From assembly GCA_025738555.1 (NCBI GenBank), contig JAOVFP010000016.1:1674001-1738000 (forward strand): a DNA stretch of 64,000 bases, read 5' to 3'. The stretch comes from Cyathus striatus. Lineage: Eukaryota; Basidiomycota; Agaricomycetes; Agaricales; Nidulariaceae. This document shows positions 11,372-22,420 of the stretch, in pieces (the stretch's first letter is position 1; every line of letters begins with the position of its first letter). The notes beneath the pieces were generated by a model. The model was given only the letters and a program-made list of their open reading frames with translations, was not told the origin of the DNA and made no database searches. Position numbers and translations under genes: made by a program.

Positions 11372-12142
11372 TTGCAAATAGACATGGAGCCCTCTAAGCC
11401 AATTGGTCCCCTACTGAACAAATTCGACATTTCAGACCTCTATCAATGCCGACTCAAACATCAAACTGAACATGCTGCCAAAGCTGTTTGTATGCAACAT
11501 GATAACCCTGAGAACAATCCCAAACCTGAAGATTCTTCCAAGGACACTTCTATGCACAAGGAGCTTGTGTGTCAATTTAACAAGATACTCTGGCAGCAAC
11601 AAGATTTGGCTCTTACAACAGGGCAAGGTCATGAAACTTGTACACAAGCACATACCAGTACAAAGGAAGGTTCAACAGTTACAGTAGTAGCTGGGAATGC
11701 TGCAAATGCACAGCTAGCAGCAAAGGAAACAACTTCCATGGTGTGTTTACTTTATATTACTGTGTCAACATACTTTACTTGCTAACATTATGTCTTTCAA
11801 AAGAACTCAAAAAAGCGGGCAAATCTCTTTCAACAAGCTGGCTTTATGCCACCTCTGCTCTTGAGTCTTCAAACAGCTTGTGTTTCTCGGGACAACAAAC
11901 TTCTTCTCAGTGACTATGGGTTTGTCTTCAGTGATAATGTGATCATGATTGGCAAGAGTCTTACCCTTGTGATATTGGATCATTCTTACACTAGAACTGG
12001 TGGAACAAATGGGTGGCACACTGATCAAGTTGAGACAACCAATATAGCTGCAAACTCATACATAGGTGTTCAAATTTTCCAGCACTTGCAGGAGACCTTG
12101 TTTACTTCCCATACCAATAACACAGCTCGCTTTCACACTTGA
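11372..12142 (+). pseudogene. Transposon protein, C-terminal part (fragment E), two exons
   Basis: Exon 1 reads from the EPSKPIGPLLNKFDISDLYQ region through NAANAQLAAKETTSM. An intron of about 63 bp (GTGTGT...CAAAAG, ending near 11804) joins it in phase to NSKKRANLFQQAGF and then LLLSDYGFVFSDNVIMIGKS, ending at a TGA at 12140-12142. I recognise this as the C-terminal region of a repeated Agaricomycete transposon protein, possibly the same one as fragments A to D. If so, the Ulp1 gene, foldback and hAT element lie inside it. The family protein normally continues past this TGA, so it is likely truncated. No biochemical role can be read from the sequence. Confidence 0.5.
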
Positions 12143-12780
12143 CAATATGCTTTTCTTCCTTCTCTGGCATTTTTAACTTGTCTCACAGCTGTCCCAACAG
12201 TTCAGAATGCTGGGGAAATGTTAAAACTTGATAATGCTACTTTTACTTACACAGTAATACTAAAGACTTCGAAATGCTACCATGTTGATAGCTAGAAATT
12301 GAGTATCTAACTGTATTTTGTAAACAATAGACTTGTAAGAATTCAAGGGTGTGAACAACACAAATGACCTAATATGATGCTTTCAATTGTAACTAAGCAG
12401 GTTTGGGAACAGTCTGGAACTTGGAATGGTATCTAATTCAAGTGATCATGGAAAGTTGCAAGTCAATGTTTATTTCTCTAGTCAAAGCATTACCCTATCT
12501 GTGGGGAACAGAAGTACTCACTGCCTGCAGTGCTTTCCTTTTCCCCAACATGTACATCAATTTATATACTCTACAGCTACACTATTTGATGGAACTGTAC
12601 AGTACTTAGCTTAGCAATACTTACAAACAAGTGTACATACTTTCTAAGATATTTAGCTAGCCTCAGTCTAATCTTATCCATGTGCACACATCAAATGACC
12701 ATGTGTTATTGATACACCTTAAAACTATTTAATGGCTAAATCTCTCTATTTGTCACATAATATTAGAACTTAGTATTAGT
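12143..12780. other. No gene seen
   Basis: AT-rich sequence after the truncated transposon protein. The frames at 12403-12614 overlap in different phases without known motifs and are not called. Confidence 0.3.
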
Positions 12781-14035
12781 ATTACACATTAGAGTACAAG
12801 AGCTGGGGTGAGTCCTGAGCTGCCAGCTATAATATTTGTAATAAACAAGTATGCTATTAAGGGAATGGGACATCTGAGAGCTGGGGTTGAGTCCCATGCT
12901 GCCAGCAGAAATATCTACTTGATATATACTAAGGGAATTAAATACAAGATGTGTAATATCTAATTACTAATGTCCAAAAGACTATGTACATGCACCTAGT
13001 ACTTGATTAAACCTAAGGGAATGCATGTAACGTGTTCCTGTCACGTGATCAAACGCGAGGCGTTAGAACCGTTATCTCCGAACCGGTTATTGCGGTTACG
13101 CATAGCCCGGAACAAGTCATGTGACTTTGTACTTGTACTCCGAGAATATCCCGCTGTTTTAATCTACCACATGGAATTCCACATGTATTGTTGCTCCCAC
13201 ATGGTCAATATGTTGGAAACAACATTATGTCGTCATATAAAGTAGTCTAGAGTAGTTCCTTTCCATATATAGGTACTGTACAGTTTTATTTGTAAAAGAT
13301 ATATAAGGAGGACAGGAATGAGGAGGAAAAGCAAGCACCCCGGGAGAAATCCTAGGTTTCTTCCACTCTAGGAGTGTAGTACATTGGAAATAGAACGAAT
13401 TTGAACAGTATTTGGACCGAGTAATTTCATATTAGAAAGGTTTTGAATCTATAGTTTACTTCCTTTATACTAGTTTATACATTATCTGTGTTATCTCTCC
13501 CTTGAACCTACAGCCTGTGATTTGCGATGATTATTTGAGTATTACATAATAAATTAGTACTATTTAAATACAGATCACAAAATTGGCGCATCATTATCTT
13601 ATCTGCTATCAATGTACAGCACTTTGACCTGATCCCAGGCCCAAAACATAACTGGTTCCATTGGTACCATATTCTTGCTCATTTATCCCTAGTCAACATG
13701 CTGCCAATCCTTCTTCTACTAGTTGCATTGTTTCATTCTGACTTTACTATCATATAGGTATCAGGTGCTTGGTTATCTGAGATAGAGCTTTCAACAATAG
13801 TTTACCATCAGACTAAAGATGTGCATGGCATGCTCATATCCTCAATGACTCGCTAATTCAAAGTGTTTCCAAGTCTGTCTGTGTCTGTTTAGGGTTTTAT
13901 TGACTGATCTTTTGGTATAGATATTTTAATAGACTCCCTTGGTATGTATGTTATTCACATACTTTGGCTGGCTGCCCAGGACTTAGCCCCAGCTCTTGCA
14001 CTCAAGATCATCATCTCAAACTAATGCTAAACTAG
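12780..14035. repeat. Inverted-repeat element with GAGCTGGGG motifs, interrupted by an LTR
   Basis: CAAGAGCTGGGGTGAGTCCT at 12798 and GAGAGCTGGGGTTGAGTCCC at 12877 are tandem direct copies, each followed by GCTGCCAGC. An inverted copy at about 13966-14006 reads AGGACTTAGCCCCAGCTCTT after GGCTGGCTGCCC. The outermost sequences (TTAGTATTAG on the left, CTAATGCTAA on the right) also pair. This suggests terminal inverted repeats of an old non-coding element into which the LTR at 13026 inserted. The exact ends are uncertain. Confidence 0.45.
13026..13579 (+). mobile_element. LTR-retrotransposon LTR with adjacent primer-binding site
   Basis: The unit begins TGTAACGTGTTCC and ends GATCACA, has a TATA-like ATATAAGG at 13301, and is followed directly by AAATTGGCGCATC, which resembles the TGG-type primer-binding start next to a 5' LTR. 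No gag/pol frames and no second LTR follow, so this is a truncated insertion (LTR plus a short leader). It sits between the arms of the GAGCTGGGG inverted-repeat element. Confidence 0.5.
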
Positions 14036-15278
14036 ACTTTATATATTCAATAAAATGGTAGCATGCCTTACAGGAATTTAAACAGCCCTATCAAACTCAA
14101 GTCACCTGTGGACATACACCTCTACAATAAGCTCACAGAGTCCCACTCACTGTTGGTGTTACATGAGACAATGATGCTATCATGGAAATGGAAGCCCACT
14201 TTTATTGGTGTTTTTACTTTTTTTTTGAGCCCTCCATCTTTCTGGCTCGCCTAGAAGTGCTGCAGCACAACAGCACTGCAGCTAGAAAAAAATTGACCGA
14301 AATTTGAGGCCAGATCTCATTTTTGGACATTTTTGGGGGGGTGGAGGGGCCTGAGGCAAATTTCGGACAAATTTCTGGAAGTTTTGGAGGCTTGATCCAG
14401 TTCGGACAAATTTGGCCCCAGCTGGCCAGAAATCTATGGGGACAAATCACCCCATTCCAGGATCAGTCCTTCATAGGGACTTTCAGGGGTCCTAGTATAT
14501 CCCTGTTATCTCTTGCAGTCACAAAATCAAAATGATTCTGTTATTCCAAGAAAAGATGCAAGAGTAAAAAGATTCTGAAGTGAACACAGAAGACAAGAAT
14601 TGTGCAACATGATTTACAAAGTTCAGGTATGCTATTCGAAAAACATTCCCCTGAGAAGATATGGTTCAGAAACCCATTAATATGTGGTTCATTGCTAGCA
14701 CTAGTACTAATTCCATGGAGATTCATGACATATTTCATACAATGCATCGACATAAATAGATGTGATAAATCTTTCAGGTTTCCAACAATGAATTGAAGCT
14801 ATGATAAGAAATAAGCATCCTACAGATTAATAAGAAGAATATAATGTACATGGTTCAATTTAGGTGTTGTATGCAGAGGAAGGCTGGAAGAAGTTATGAC
14901 AGAGAATGAGGGGACATGAAGGAACTGTAGAATATGAAAGTTAGCCAAGTTAAAAAGCAATGCACAATGTGATATGGCAATTGATTTCAGCTAGTTAGTG
15001 ATTAGGGAGGAGTAAAGATCACAGGTGAAGGAATCACATGCTGTCGCAGCAGCCCATAGCCCATTGTAACCCATAGATTTATTTGTCCACCAACCCCTAT
15101 GGGTTATTAGAGGTTTGACTGTATATCAGCTCATTTTTGGAATTGAATTTGAAACAGCTTGTTATGACTACATTCTAAATCACTAGGAAATATGAGGAAT
15201 ATACAATGTCTATAGCAATTGAAATGAGTTGGAAAGAAGAATTTGTCCTGGGATGTTCATAATACTTTGTTGCCTCTG
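14036..15278. other. No gene seen
   Basis: Intergenic sequence up to the 3' end of the membrane-protein gene. It contains a small GC palindrome (GCTGCAGC ... GCACTGCAGC) near 14260-14285 and several GGACAAATTT repeats at 14365-14450. None of the frames up to 78 residues has recognisable motifs. Confidence 0.35.
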
Positions 15279-16385
15279 TCATTCATTAGCAAATCTGATG
15301 GTCTTTGTGACATCTGCAAGTGTTTGTGTATCGCAAACCTTCCCCTGCATAACCCGATAGATAAGGATGACAGGGGCCAGAACCTAAATTAAACAAGATT
15401 TTAGTTTATGGGGTGAACAGTAAGGTGAATATGTTCTAACTTGCAGCTGTGCTAGAATCGGATATATAACTGAAGGTGCTCCCAATAAGCTTGAAGAACT
15501 AGAAAATACTTCAAGCTCATTTAGGACTATTTCAGCACTATCATTAGTGCTACTCCGAATGAATCCAAAACCAATTATAAGTGTTTGCGCTATAACCAGA
15601 ATTCCTTGAGACTCTGCCAACATTGCTGCAATGCTTAGATACTCCCTCCCGTGATGTCTGCCTAAAACCTTTCGAATCCTACGGCGATACAACAGTAGCC
15701 TACCAATGATTAGGCAAGTCATTGTCAGGTTATGCGAGAGAGAGAGTGCTTCAAAATATATCGTGAACTGATAATTTGAAGACATTCCGGTGCTGAGATT
15801 CCGAAGTGCAAAACTACCTGTTACTGATTGATTCTGCTCTGTCAGACCATGGGATAGCAATCATTTAAATTGAATCCTTACTAATTGAAGCAATTTGCAG
15901 CGAGATAGAAAGCAGAAGTACGCCCCATTTCACTAGCTTTAAATCCTGGTAAATACATAAAAATCGCCACATCTTGCAGACAGGAACCTGGATGTCAAAC
16001 AATATTCCTGATCAATGAGGCAACCCACTCTGCTTACCAGTAGGGCATCAACCGACCAAGCGGTTAACATGAAGCAAATATTTCCAATCAAGCCTGCTCC
16101 CAACCGAGTTGGTGTACCACTCGAATGCGAGTTGAGGAATATAACAATGGTTCTTATGTCAAAAATAATCCCAAGCGTGCTTAAGCAAAAGGCTGTGACG
16201 GTATACAGAAACAGTATCTTTTGCTGCAGGCTAAACTCCTTTTTCATGGCAATATAATTCCGAACTATGCCCAGATAGATCACGGTGACCAATGCTACAG
16301 CACCGTATACAAAACAGGCGCCTAGAGTGCCGTAGGCCCACGGACTAGCTAGATATGGAGATCCTAACTGTATGAGAGATGTCAT
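15279..16385 (-). CDS. Seven-helix-type membrane protein of unknown function, copy 1
   Basis: Four exons on the minus strand: 16385-16038, 15987-15882, 15838-15441 and 15383-15279. The GT-AG introns of 50, 43 and 57 bp keep the frame and give 318 residues. Hydrophobic segments are spread along the whole length (GTLGACFVYGAVALVTVIYL, GNICFMLTAWSVDALL, LVKWGVLLLSISLQI, LAESQGILVIAQTLIIGFGF, SVIYPILAQLQVLAPVILIY), and the loop GRHHGREYLSIAAM is conserved in its paralog at 35742-36863. The pattern fits the basidiomycete-specific multi-pass protein families with DUF names; ligand and function are unknown. The start is the first Met of exon 1 and matches the paralog. No lesion was seen, so I regard it as intact. 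Confidence 0.75.
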
Positions 16386-18318
16386 GTATAAACCTTGGTA
16401 GCTGAATCTGATTGAGGAGCGTGGATGAGCGTAGATGAGGATGACAAGAGAGGTATTTCGTAGAATGCGTATTGGCTCTCCTTTATGGTGTCAGATAGAA
16501 TCTAATAGATGAGTTTCGAGAACTGTTTCCCAGAATAGCCTAGATGAGATTATCAGCTACTTCTTGAAAGCCCGCAAGTGATGCGAGTCGCAAATTGTCA
16601 ACAGCAGTGCCAACTATGCTGCGCCATGATGCATCATGCATGATTAATGATAGAGGCGTGGCAATGCAATGGGCGTTACATAATGATATATGTTTTACTC
16701 TCCATGCTGGGGATAATCCTCGACAGCACATAGTAACTTGAACATCATGAAGTAGTATCGTCAAATCAGAATTTGATGGATAATGGATAATATCCAATGA
16801 CGAGTCATTGAATATAATATATATATATAAGTTGAATGTTCCAATGAGTAGGACTTTAAGTATATTATCGACGTATAATGGGGAGTACTTGCTTGGAAGC
16901 ATTTGTGCAAAGACGACGAACTTTGAACTTGCTCGCTAGATCACAATTAGGCAAACACCGCATGGAAGGTTGAATGTAGCTTGTTGAGTGTGGCGAGGGC
17001 GTTCAGCGGTGGGTGTGCACGATCCGCTCCGAGGACTCAGAATGAAGTGGCAGCGGAGTGGGCCTAACTAGAACTACTGCCGACACAAGCGATGATAAAC
17101 GAGCCTATAGCGGGCAGTTTTGGAGGCGCTGCTCAGGTTCTCGTTGGGCTGCCTTTAGATACCGTAAAAGGCTGCTAGAGCCCAGATTCCCCAGTGAGTT
17201 CTTTCTGCCTAGTCGTATTCGATTACCGCGCTAATTTCCTTGCAGAAGGTTAGTTCGCGAGTACGCATCCAACCTCACGTGTTATATAATAGAAAGGCCC
17301 TATGGACATTCTTGTTCAAACATTGCGCAACGAGGGATTCTCCGCTTTGCATAAAGGCCGTTCCCTTGCCCTATCTTTCTTACATGATCTACAACTGATC
17401 CTATGTTGAACAGATATGATGACCACTTCTAGGAATAGTGACTAGCAAGCGTCAATTCGCTTCTTTTCGCCTCCTACGCCATTTCTAAACACATCATCTC
17501 GCCGTAACCCAATCTGTCATTGAAAGAGATAGTAGCGGCAGGTACAATAGCAGGTGCAGCTAATGCTATCCTCACCAGTCCGGGTTGAGGGATAGCCAAT
17601 ATGTTCAAAGTTGGTTCAAAGTACGAATGCAAGGGTAGTATGGCACTGCAATGGATAACGGGCTGAAGGAAATCGTCAGTATAATGTGGACCACGGGGAA
17701 TTATGAGGGGGTATTGGGTTCGTTCTATCGCTCTCACTTTATCTCCCCTCATTCACTGACGAAGATATATGTTACAGTTGCGCGTGAGATTCCCGCATAT
17801 GCTCAGTGGGTAAGGTTCAAGTTATTCCTTGAAGTATGTGTTGAAGTTGGTCTTTAGCACATGTAGGTTCTATACAGGTATAACCTTGGGGGAAAAGCTT
17901 TTACATTCTCGAAACGTAGGTTTGCATAGACATACGGGAAATATTTGTTTGCTTGAGCTTTGTTAGCTAGTGAGTCTATGGCTGGGGTGCGTGTACTAGT
18001 TCTTCTGCACATCCTGTTCTGCCCCACTGTCCACCGGTTTACCATTCCGAACTCATCTTGACCCTGTCTGTCCCTTCGCATGCTCCCATTCCATTCCCCT
18101 TCTCTCCTCATTCTAATCCTGCTCTAATCTTCTCCTCTTCCATTTTTCGTTTCATTTGAATTCTCCGTCCCCGTATTCCCACCCCTGCCAATTTATAGCA
18201 GCTTTGTTGAGGTGGATAGAATTAAGAACATCCTCTTGCATAGCTGTGTTTGTAAGTTTCGTCTGAAAGTATTGCTCTATCTCAGAGTTATGGATTTAAA
18301 CAGCTTTAGCATTAAAAA
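16386..18318. other. Intergenic, with a trace of an Hva1 3' end
   Basis: No complete gene was seen. At 16709-16726 the string GGGGATAATCCTCGACAG equals the last codons of the Hva1 gene at 35511-35525, and CATC(A/G)TGAAGTAGTA follows in both places, so this is a remnant of a duplicated Hva1 3' end. A 92-residue minus frame (17474-17752, ending FNDRLGYGEMMCLEMA) might be a lost terminal exon but matches nothing I know. Confidence 0.4.
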
Positions 18319-18384
18319 TAAAATAAATATTGAGACCCGTAGGTCTACCACTCCGGGAAAGCGTGTCATCCTTGTGCAGGGGCC

Positions 18385-18415
<31 letters not shown>

Positions 18416-18439
18416 TTCGTATGTCACCCCGAAGGAGAC
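18319..18439 (-). ncRNA. U6: U6 spliceosomal snRNA, copy 1
   Basis: On the minus strand the sequence starts with a 5' stem-loop (GTCTCC TTCG GGGTGAC). It then contains the U6 core AACGATACAGAGAAGATTAG, with the ACAGAGA box and AGC triad, and CATGGCCCCTGCACAAGGAT followed by GACACGC, the U4-pairing and internal stem-loop region. An AGACC TAC GGGTCT hairpin precedes a run of Ts (ATTTTATTTTT) that would stop RNA polymerase III. Length is about 121 nt. It is divergent from the truncated CSN5 copy, with about 200 bp between. The core is identical to copy 2; the 5' stem has a U.G pair where copy 2 has C-G. Confidence 0.9.
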
Positions 18440-19547
18440 AATATGCTATGTGAGAAGTACGTTCCTATGGACTTGGTTTTGCGTTTTGTTCAGTCTGCGG
18501 GGTTCAACTCTATGTAAGCTACACTAATCGTTTACATAATATTATCTTCGCAGGGCACAGCCAAATACGTTGCTCGTCACCCACAACGATAGTCACTATG
18601 CTTTGCTAGCGCTCATCGTTTGTCCACCACCATCCTTCGCCATGTCGTCTTCGACGGCGTTGCAGAACTTTACTCTTAACAACAACATCCTTGAGCTGAC
18701 GCCTCAAGACGAGATATACAGATTCGACGCTGACGAGAACAGAAGGATCAACAGAGAGGCGCCATGGTCGAAAGAGTGCGCCTTCGTCGTCTGCTCTCAG
18801 CTTCATCCTCTGACTTTCTCCTTCTGATAGTCCTCACTACTTTAAATCATGCAAGATCTCAGCCATTGCACTCATCAAGATGGTATGTCTACCTTCCTTG
18901 CGCCGCGTATCTACGCACTCGTGATATAGAACTGATAATCTTGTTTCTTAGGTGATTCATGCACGCTCTGGTGTGCCTCACGAGATCATGGGGCTTATGC
19001 AAGGCAAAGTCGTTGGAAACTCGATTGTGATCATGGATTCGTTCGCGCTGCCTGTGCAGGGGACTGAGACGCGCGTTAATGCTGCTAATGAAGCCAACGA
19101 GTACATGGTGGAGTACATTCAAGGAAGTGAGAAGGTGTGCGTTACTATTCAATCTGTGACTATGCATACTCACATGATATCTAGGCTGGACGATTGGAGA
19201 ACGCTATCGGGTGGTATCACTCGCATCCAGGCTACGGATGTTGGTTATCAGGTATCGACGTCAACACACAACTGAACAACCAAAAGTTCCAAGATCCCTT
19301 CGCCTTCGTAGCAGTCGTCGTACGTTCCCCTTCTTCCCTCGTCTTCCCTCCCCTTCTTACCTTCCATCACAGATCGACCCCAACCGCACCATCTCCGCCG
19401 GAAAAGTCGACATCGGGGCCTTCCTCACCCACCCAGAGAACTACACCCCTCCCTCCGCCTCCTCAAGCGAGTACCAATCCATCCCGCTCAGCAAGATCGA
19501 GGACTTTGGTGTCCACGCCAACCAATACTACCAACTCGATGTGGAGA
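18320..19547. repeat. Segmental duplication (U6 + CSN5), copy 1
   Basis: This span is nearly identical to 37922-39142, with scattered substitutions and small indels (for example an extra GCCTTC at about 19301). The left boundary falls in the poly-A/T tract at the U6 terminator. The right boundary falls after GTGGAGA in CSN5 exon 5, where copy 1 continues into carboxylesterase sequence and copy 2 continues as CSN5. Confidence 0.85.
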
Positions 19548-19579
19548 ATTGCTTTCCTGTACCTTCTACGACGTATTGA
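18642..19579 (+). pseudogene. CSN5: COP9 signalosome subunit 5 (JAB1), 3'-truncated duplicate
   Basis: Exons 18642-18775, 18831-18882, 18952-19134, 19185-19319 and 19373-19579 splice to 236 residues. The MPN+/JAMM metalloprotease core is complete: the upstream Glu in [11 protein letters not shown], then [14 protein letters not shown] with both zinc histidines and the Asp. After DVE the sequence leaves CSN5 and ends [14 protein letters not shown], so the whole C-terminal half that holds CSN5 in the signalosome is missing. Small coding differences from copy 2 include DPFAFVAVV (two extra residues) and [10 protein letters not shown]. Probably a non-functional duplicate, though a free JAMM domain cannot be excluded because all splice sites look usable. 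Confidence 0.85.
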
Positions 19580-19589
19580 TATTTTCTGA

Positions 19590-20148
19590 AGCTGGGATGC
19601 ACCGAATACTGTATTATTTAACGCCAAACCTTTCCTGGGCACTATGCACACCTCAGATCTCTATTATTTATTTGATGGTAGATTTCTTACTCTCATTTTT
19701 TGTGCTTCGTTAACAATTGAATCGATATAGGAACCAAGTTCGTGTAACGAAACTCTGCAGATACTGCCGACTGACATTGCTCCCTCCAGTACGGTTCCAA
19801 ACGCAAGGGTTTCATTCACACCTTTCAACAGCGTAAGCAACCACTTGCGATTTTTATTACTTAGTAAGATGCTTATGGATATTGTAGAGCGAAGCGGTCC
19901 TGTCAAAAGAAGCCATTGCATACTGGACATCGTTCATTGCCTCTGGCAATCCATCGACCAGTAAAATTTCGAACTCACCAACTTGGGCCGGCTTCACAGC
20001 TGCCGATGGAGGACGTCAGCGCCTTCTATTTGATAGGGGTAATGATGTGAAGAGTAATTCGACGATGCAGACCGTCACCGATGCTGAGATTACAAGGTGC
20101 AAGTTTTGGATGACCCAGGAGGGTGTTACTGCGGAAACTAGGGTTTGA
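19590..20148 (+). pseudogene. Carboxylesterase/lipase (type B), C-terminal fragment
   Basis: The reading DAPNTVLFNAKPFLGTMHTS followed by DLYYLFDG is the region near the C-terminus of type-B carboxylesterases, where GxxHTSDLYYLF carries the catalytic-His neighbourhood. It continues through an intron or frame break near 19674-19730 to ETLQILPTDIAPSS, an intron of about 55 bp, and AVLSKEAIAYWTSFIASGNP, then FWMTQEGVTAETRV-stop. The N-terminal two thirds, with the GxSxG serine, are absent. A frame mismatch at the first junction suggests decay. The fragment begins directly after the broken CSN5 copy, so the duplication breakpoint joins the two. Confidence 0.65.
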
Positions 20149-20525
20149 ATTGAATTGAGGTATATTCTGATGTGTCATTTGTGTAACAATAGGAACAATA
20201 CGTACGCTACGCCCTGCATAATCGCAGAAGTTTGTGGTATATCATAGCACCCGTTGGGAAGATCCTTGAAACACTGTCTGGTTCAGAGTTGGCGGGCATG
20301 GATTGCCACGACATGTTACTGATATCTATCTCTTGAGCGCTTCGCTACTCGCACCGTCTTCATTGTACCTTTAATATTGACTGCGGCACAGCAAGTCGAC
20401 ATTCATGAACCATTAAAGGATTTGCGATTCCCATGCCATGTTGGGATAAGAGCGAAAGAAGTGTACTTCAGAAATTCATAAATACTTGCCCGTTAGCTGC
20501 ACATTGATCGAACACATCCCCGAAG

Positions 20526-21332
20526 ATGATCACTTTCTACGATCTAGCTCTCAACGTTCCATTGCAGACTGGTTCTGTTCATTGTTGGAAGGGCAGGTGA
20601 GTTCAACTTTGATAATTCGATCCGAGCTACTGTTATTAACATAATGTCAGATTTGCTTTGAACTATAAAGGAGTACCGTATCAGACTAAACTACTGGAGT
20701 ACCCTGAAGTCGAAGGATATTACAAGGAACATGGAATTCCTCCCAGCTCCACGAAGCCAGATGGTACTCCATTCTATACGCTCCCAGCGATATACGACGA
20801 TGCTACCGGTGCCAAGATCACCGATTCCATGAAGATCGCTGAATATCTAGACAAGACGTATCCATCTGGTAAACCAGATATCATCCCGCGTGGTACTGAG
20901 GTCATGCATCACGCATTCGAGGATATATTTACAAGCACCCTTTCGCCTCTTTGGCCTTTATTCCTCGGTCACGTTCCTGACAAACTAAACCCTCCTAGCG
21001 CGGAATATTTCAATCGGACCCGTGCACATGTATTTGGGGTCAGCGACTTGAAAGATTTATTTCCTCGTGGAGAGGAAGCCTTCAACGCACAACTGAAAAA
21101 AGTGGAAGAGGCTTTGGGGAAGATCGATGGATGGTATAATGCTGCTGGAGACAAGCCTTTCATCGGAGGGAACACGCCTATCTTCGCTGATTTCATTGTT
21201 GGGTCACTGTTGATATCCTTCAAGTGTACGTTGGGAGATGATAGTGCTGAATGGAAGGCTATGCGAACCTGGCATGGAGGAAGGTGGGAAAAGGTTACTG
21301 AGAACTTGAAAGAATATTCGACAGTAAATTAG
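20526..21332 (+). CDS. Glutathione S-transferase, etherase-like (GSTFuA/GTE-type)
   Basis: Two exons (20526-20596, 20651-21332; intron 54 bp, GTGAGT...TGTCAG) encode 250 residues. The N-terminal thioredoxin-fold half contains HCWKGRFALNYKGVPYQTK and GTPFYTLPAIYDDATGAKI then TDSMKIAEYLD, with the Pro of the cis-Pro loop and the (T/D)S pair that grips glutathione. The C-terminal helical half contains GDKPFIGGNTPIFADFIVGS, the N-capping motif region. The lineage resembles fungal GSTs related to bacterial beta-etherases, which conjugate or strip glutathione on aromatic compounds; that substrate class is inference. No lesion is seen. A paralog with the same exon lengths lies at 34190. Confidence 0.85.
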
Positions 21333-21693
21333 GTGTATATGGATAACAATTGTTCAGGCTTGGCCCGGGTACGTTTCTTATGTTCACATTTTTGTTGCTT
21401 GAGGTTGGCTTGAGGCCAATGTAAAACACAGTCACATGATCAGTTCCTTCAATGCCGACAACCTTCAGCCACAGCTGCAGTCAGCCTCCATTTCCATATT
21501 TGAGAGTATTTAAGACTGAAACTGAGATCCCACACTTCTCCCGCATCTTTTTTTCTAACCACCTCCATCCCCGCTCTTCTATCCTCGCTCACCTTTAGCT
21601 CACTTGTAATTTTCTAGTATTCTCCATAACTTTCATCAATCCACTCAGTGGCGCTCGTTTCCTGGTGATCAAGACCGGTCTCCTCAAGGTATG
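21333..21693. other. Intergenic; insertion site of a TIR element
   Basis: This is 3' sequence of the GST gene followed by pyrimidine-rich, promoter-like DNA (21540-21690). The target site CTTCAG of the following transposon interrupts it, and the sequence resumes at 25252. No frame is called. Confidence 0.35.
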
Positions 21694-21890
21694 CTTCAGT
21701 ATGGAAAGTCTAACGGCCACGCTCAAACGCATCAAATATAATTGGGCTCCGGTGTCCGGCACCACGGCTTCTCGGTTTCAACTCTTCAGTTTCGCTTAGT
21801 CTACTCAGGGTCACTTAAGCGAGATCTAAGGCCTTCAAATGGGACATTACTACAGTTTGCGACACTTAAACACCACAAATTTATTAAGCG

Positions 21891-22420
21891 AATTTTCTAG
21901 CAACCACAAATGACTTTTAGCTTCCGAAAATCATCGGAATAGGATAGTTACAATGTAATCTACAATATTCCACGAGCAGATTTTTGAAATTCTGATTTTT
22001 TTGATTTTTTAGCCCAAAAATTTGGCACTTGGCCATAAAAAATAGTAAAAATCATGAAAAATGTATTTTTAGTATGCTTTCATCGATAGCGATATAATTC
22101 CGCAAAAAAAACAGCCTCTGAATCGCTTCACTGGGTGCTAAAAAATCGCTTTTCTAACCACCATAAGTGAATTTTCTAGCAACCATAAATGACTTTTAGC
22201 TTCCGAAAATCATCGGAATAGGATAGTTACAATGTAATCTACAATATTCCACAAGCAGATTTTCGAAATTCCGATTTTTTGATTTTTTAGCCCAAAAATT
22301 TGGCACTTGGCCATAAATAAATAGTAAAAATCATGATAAATGTATTTTTAGTATGCTTTCATTCAGAGCAATATGATTCCGCAAAAAAAACAGCCTCTGA
22401 ATTGCTTCACTGGGCTGATG
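21891..22420. repeat. Tandem duplication, ~279-bp unit, inside the mariner-like element
   Basis: AATTTTCTAGCAACCA(C/T)AAA starts at 21891 and again at 22170. Both units continue through CGAAAATCATCGGAATAGGA, CCAAAAATTTGGCACTTGG and AAAAAACAGCCTCTGAAT before TTGCTTCACTGGG. The word AAATTTGGCAC recurs once more near the other end of the element (about 22965), so it may be a subterminal binding motif. Confidence 0.8.

Noticed and set aside
18570..18827. CSN5 starting at the upstream in-frame-looking ATG (MLVTHNDSHY...)
   Set aside because: CSN5 N-termini begin close to MSSSTAL, and the upstream extension is shared by both copies only because the promoter is duplicated.
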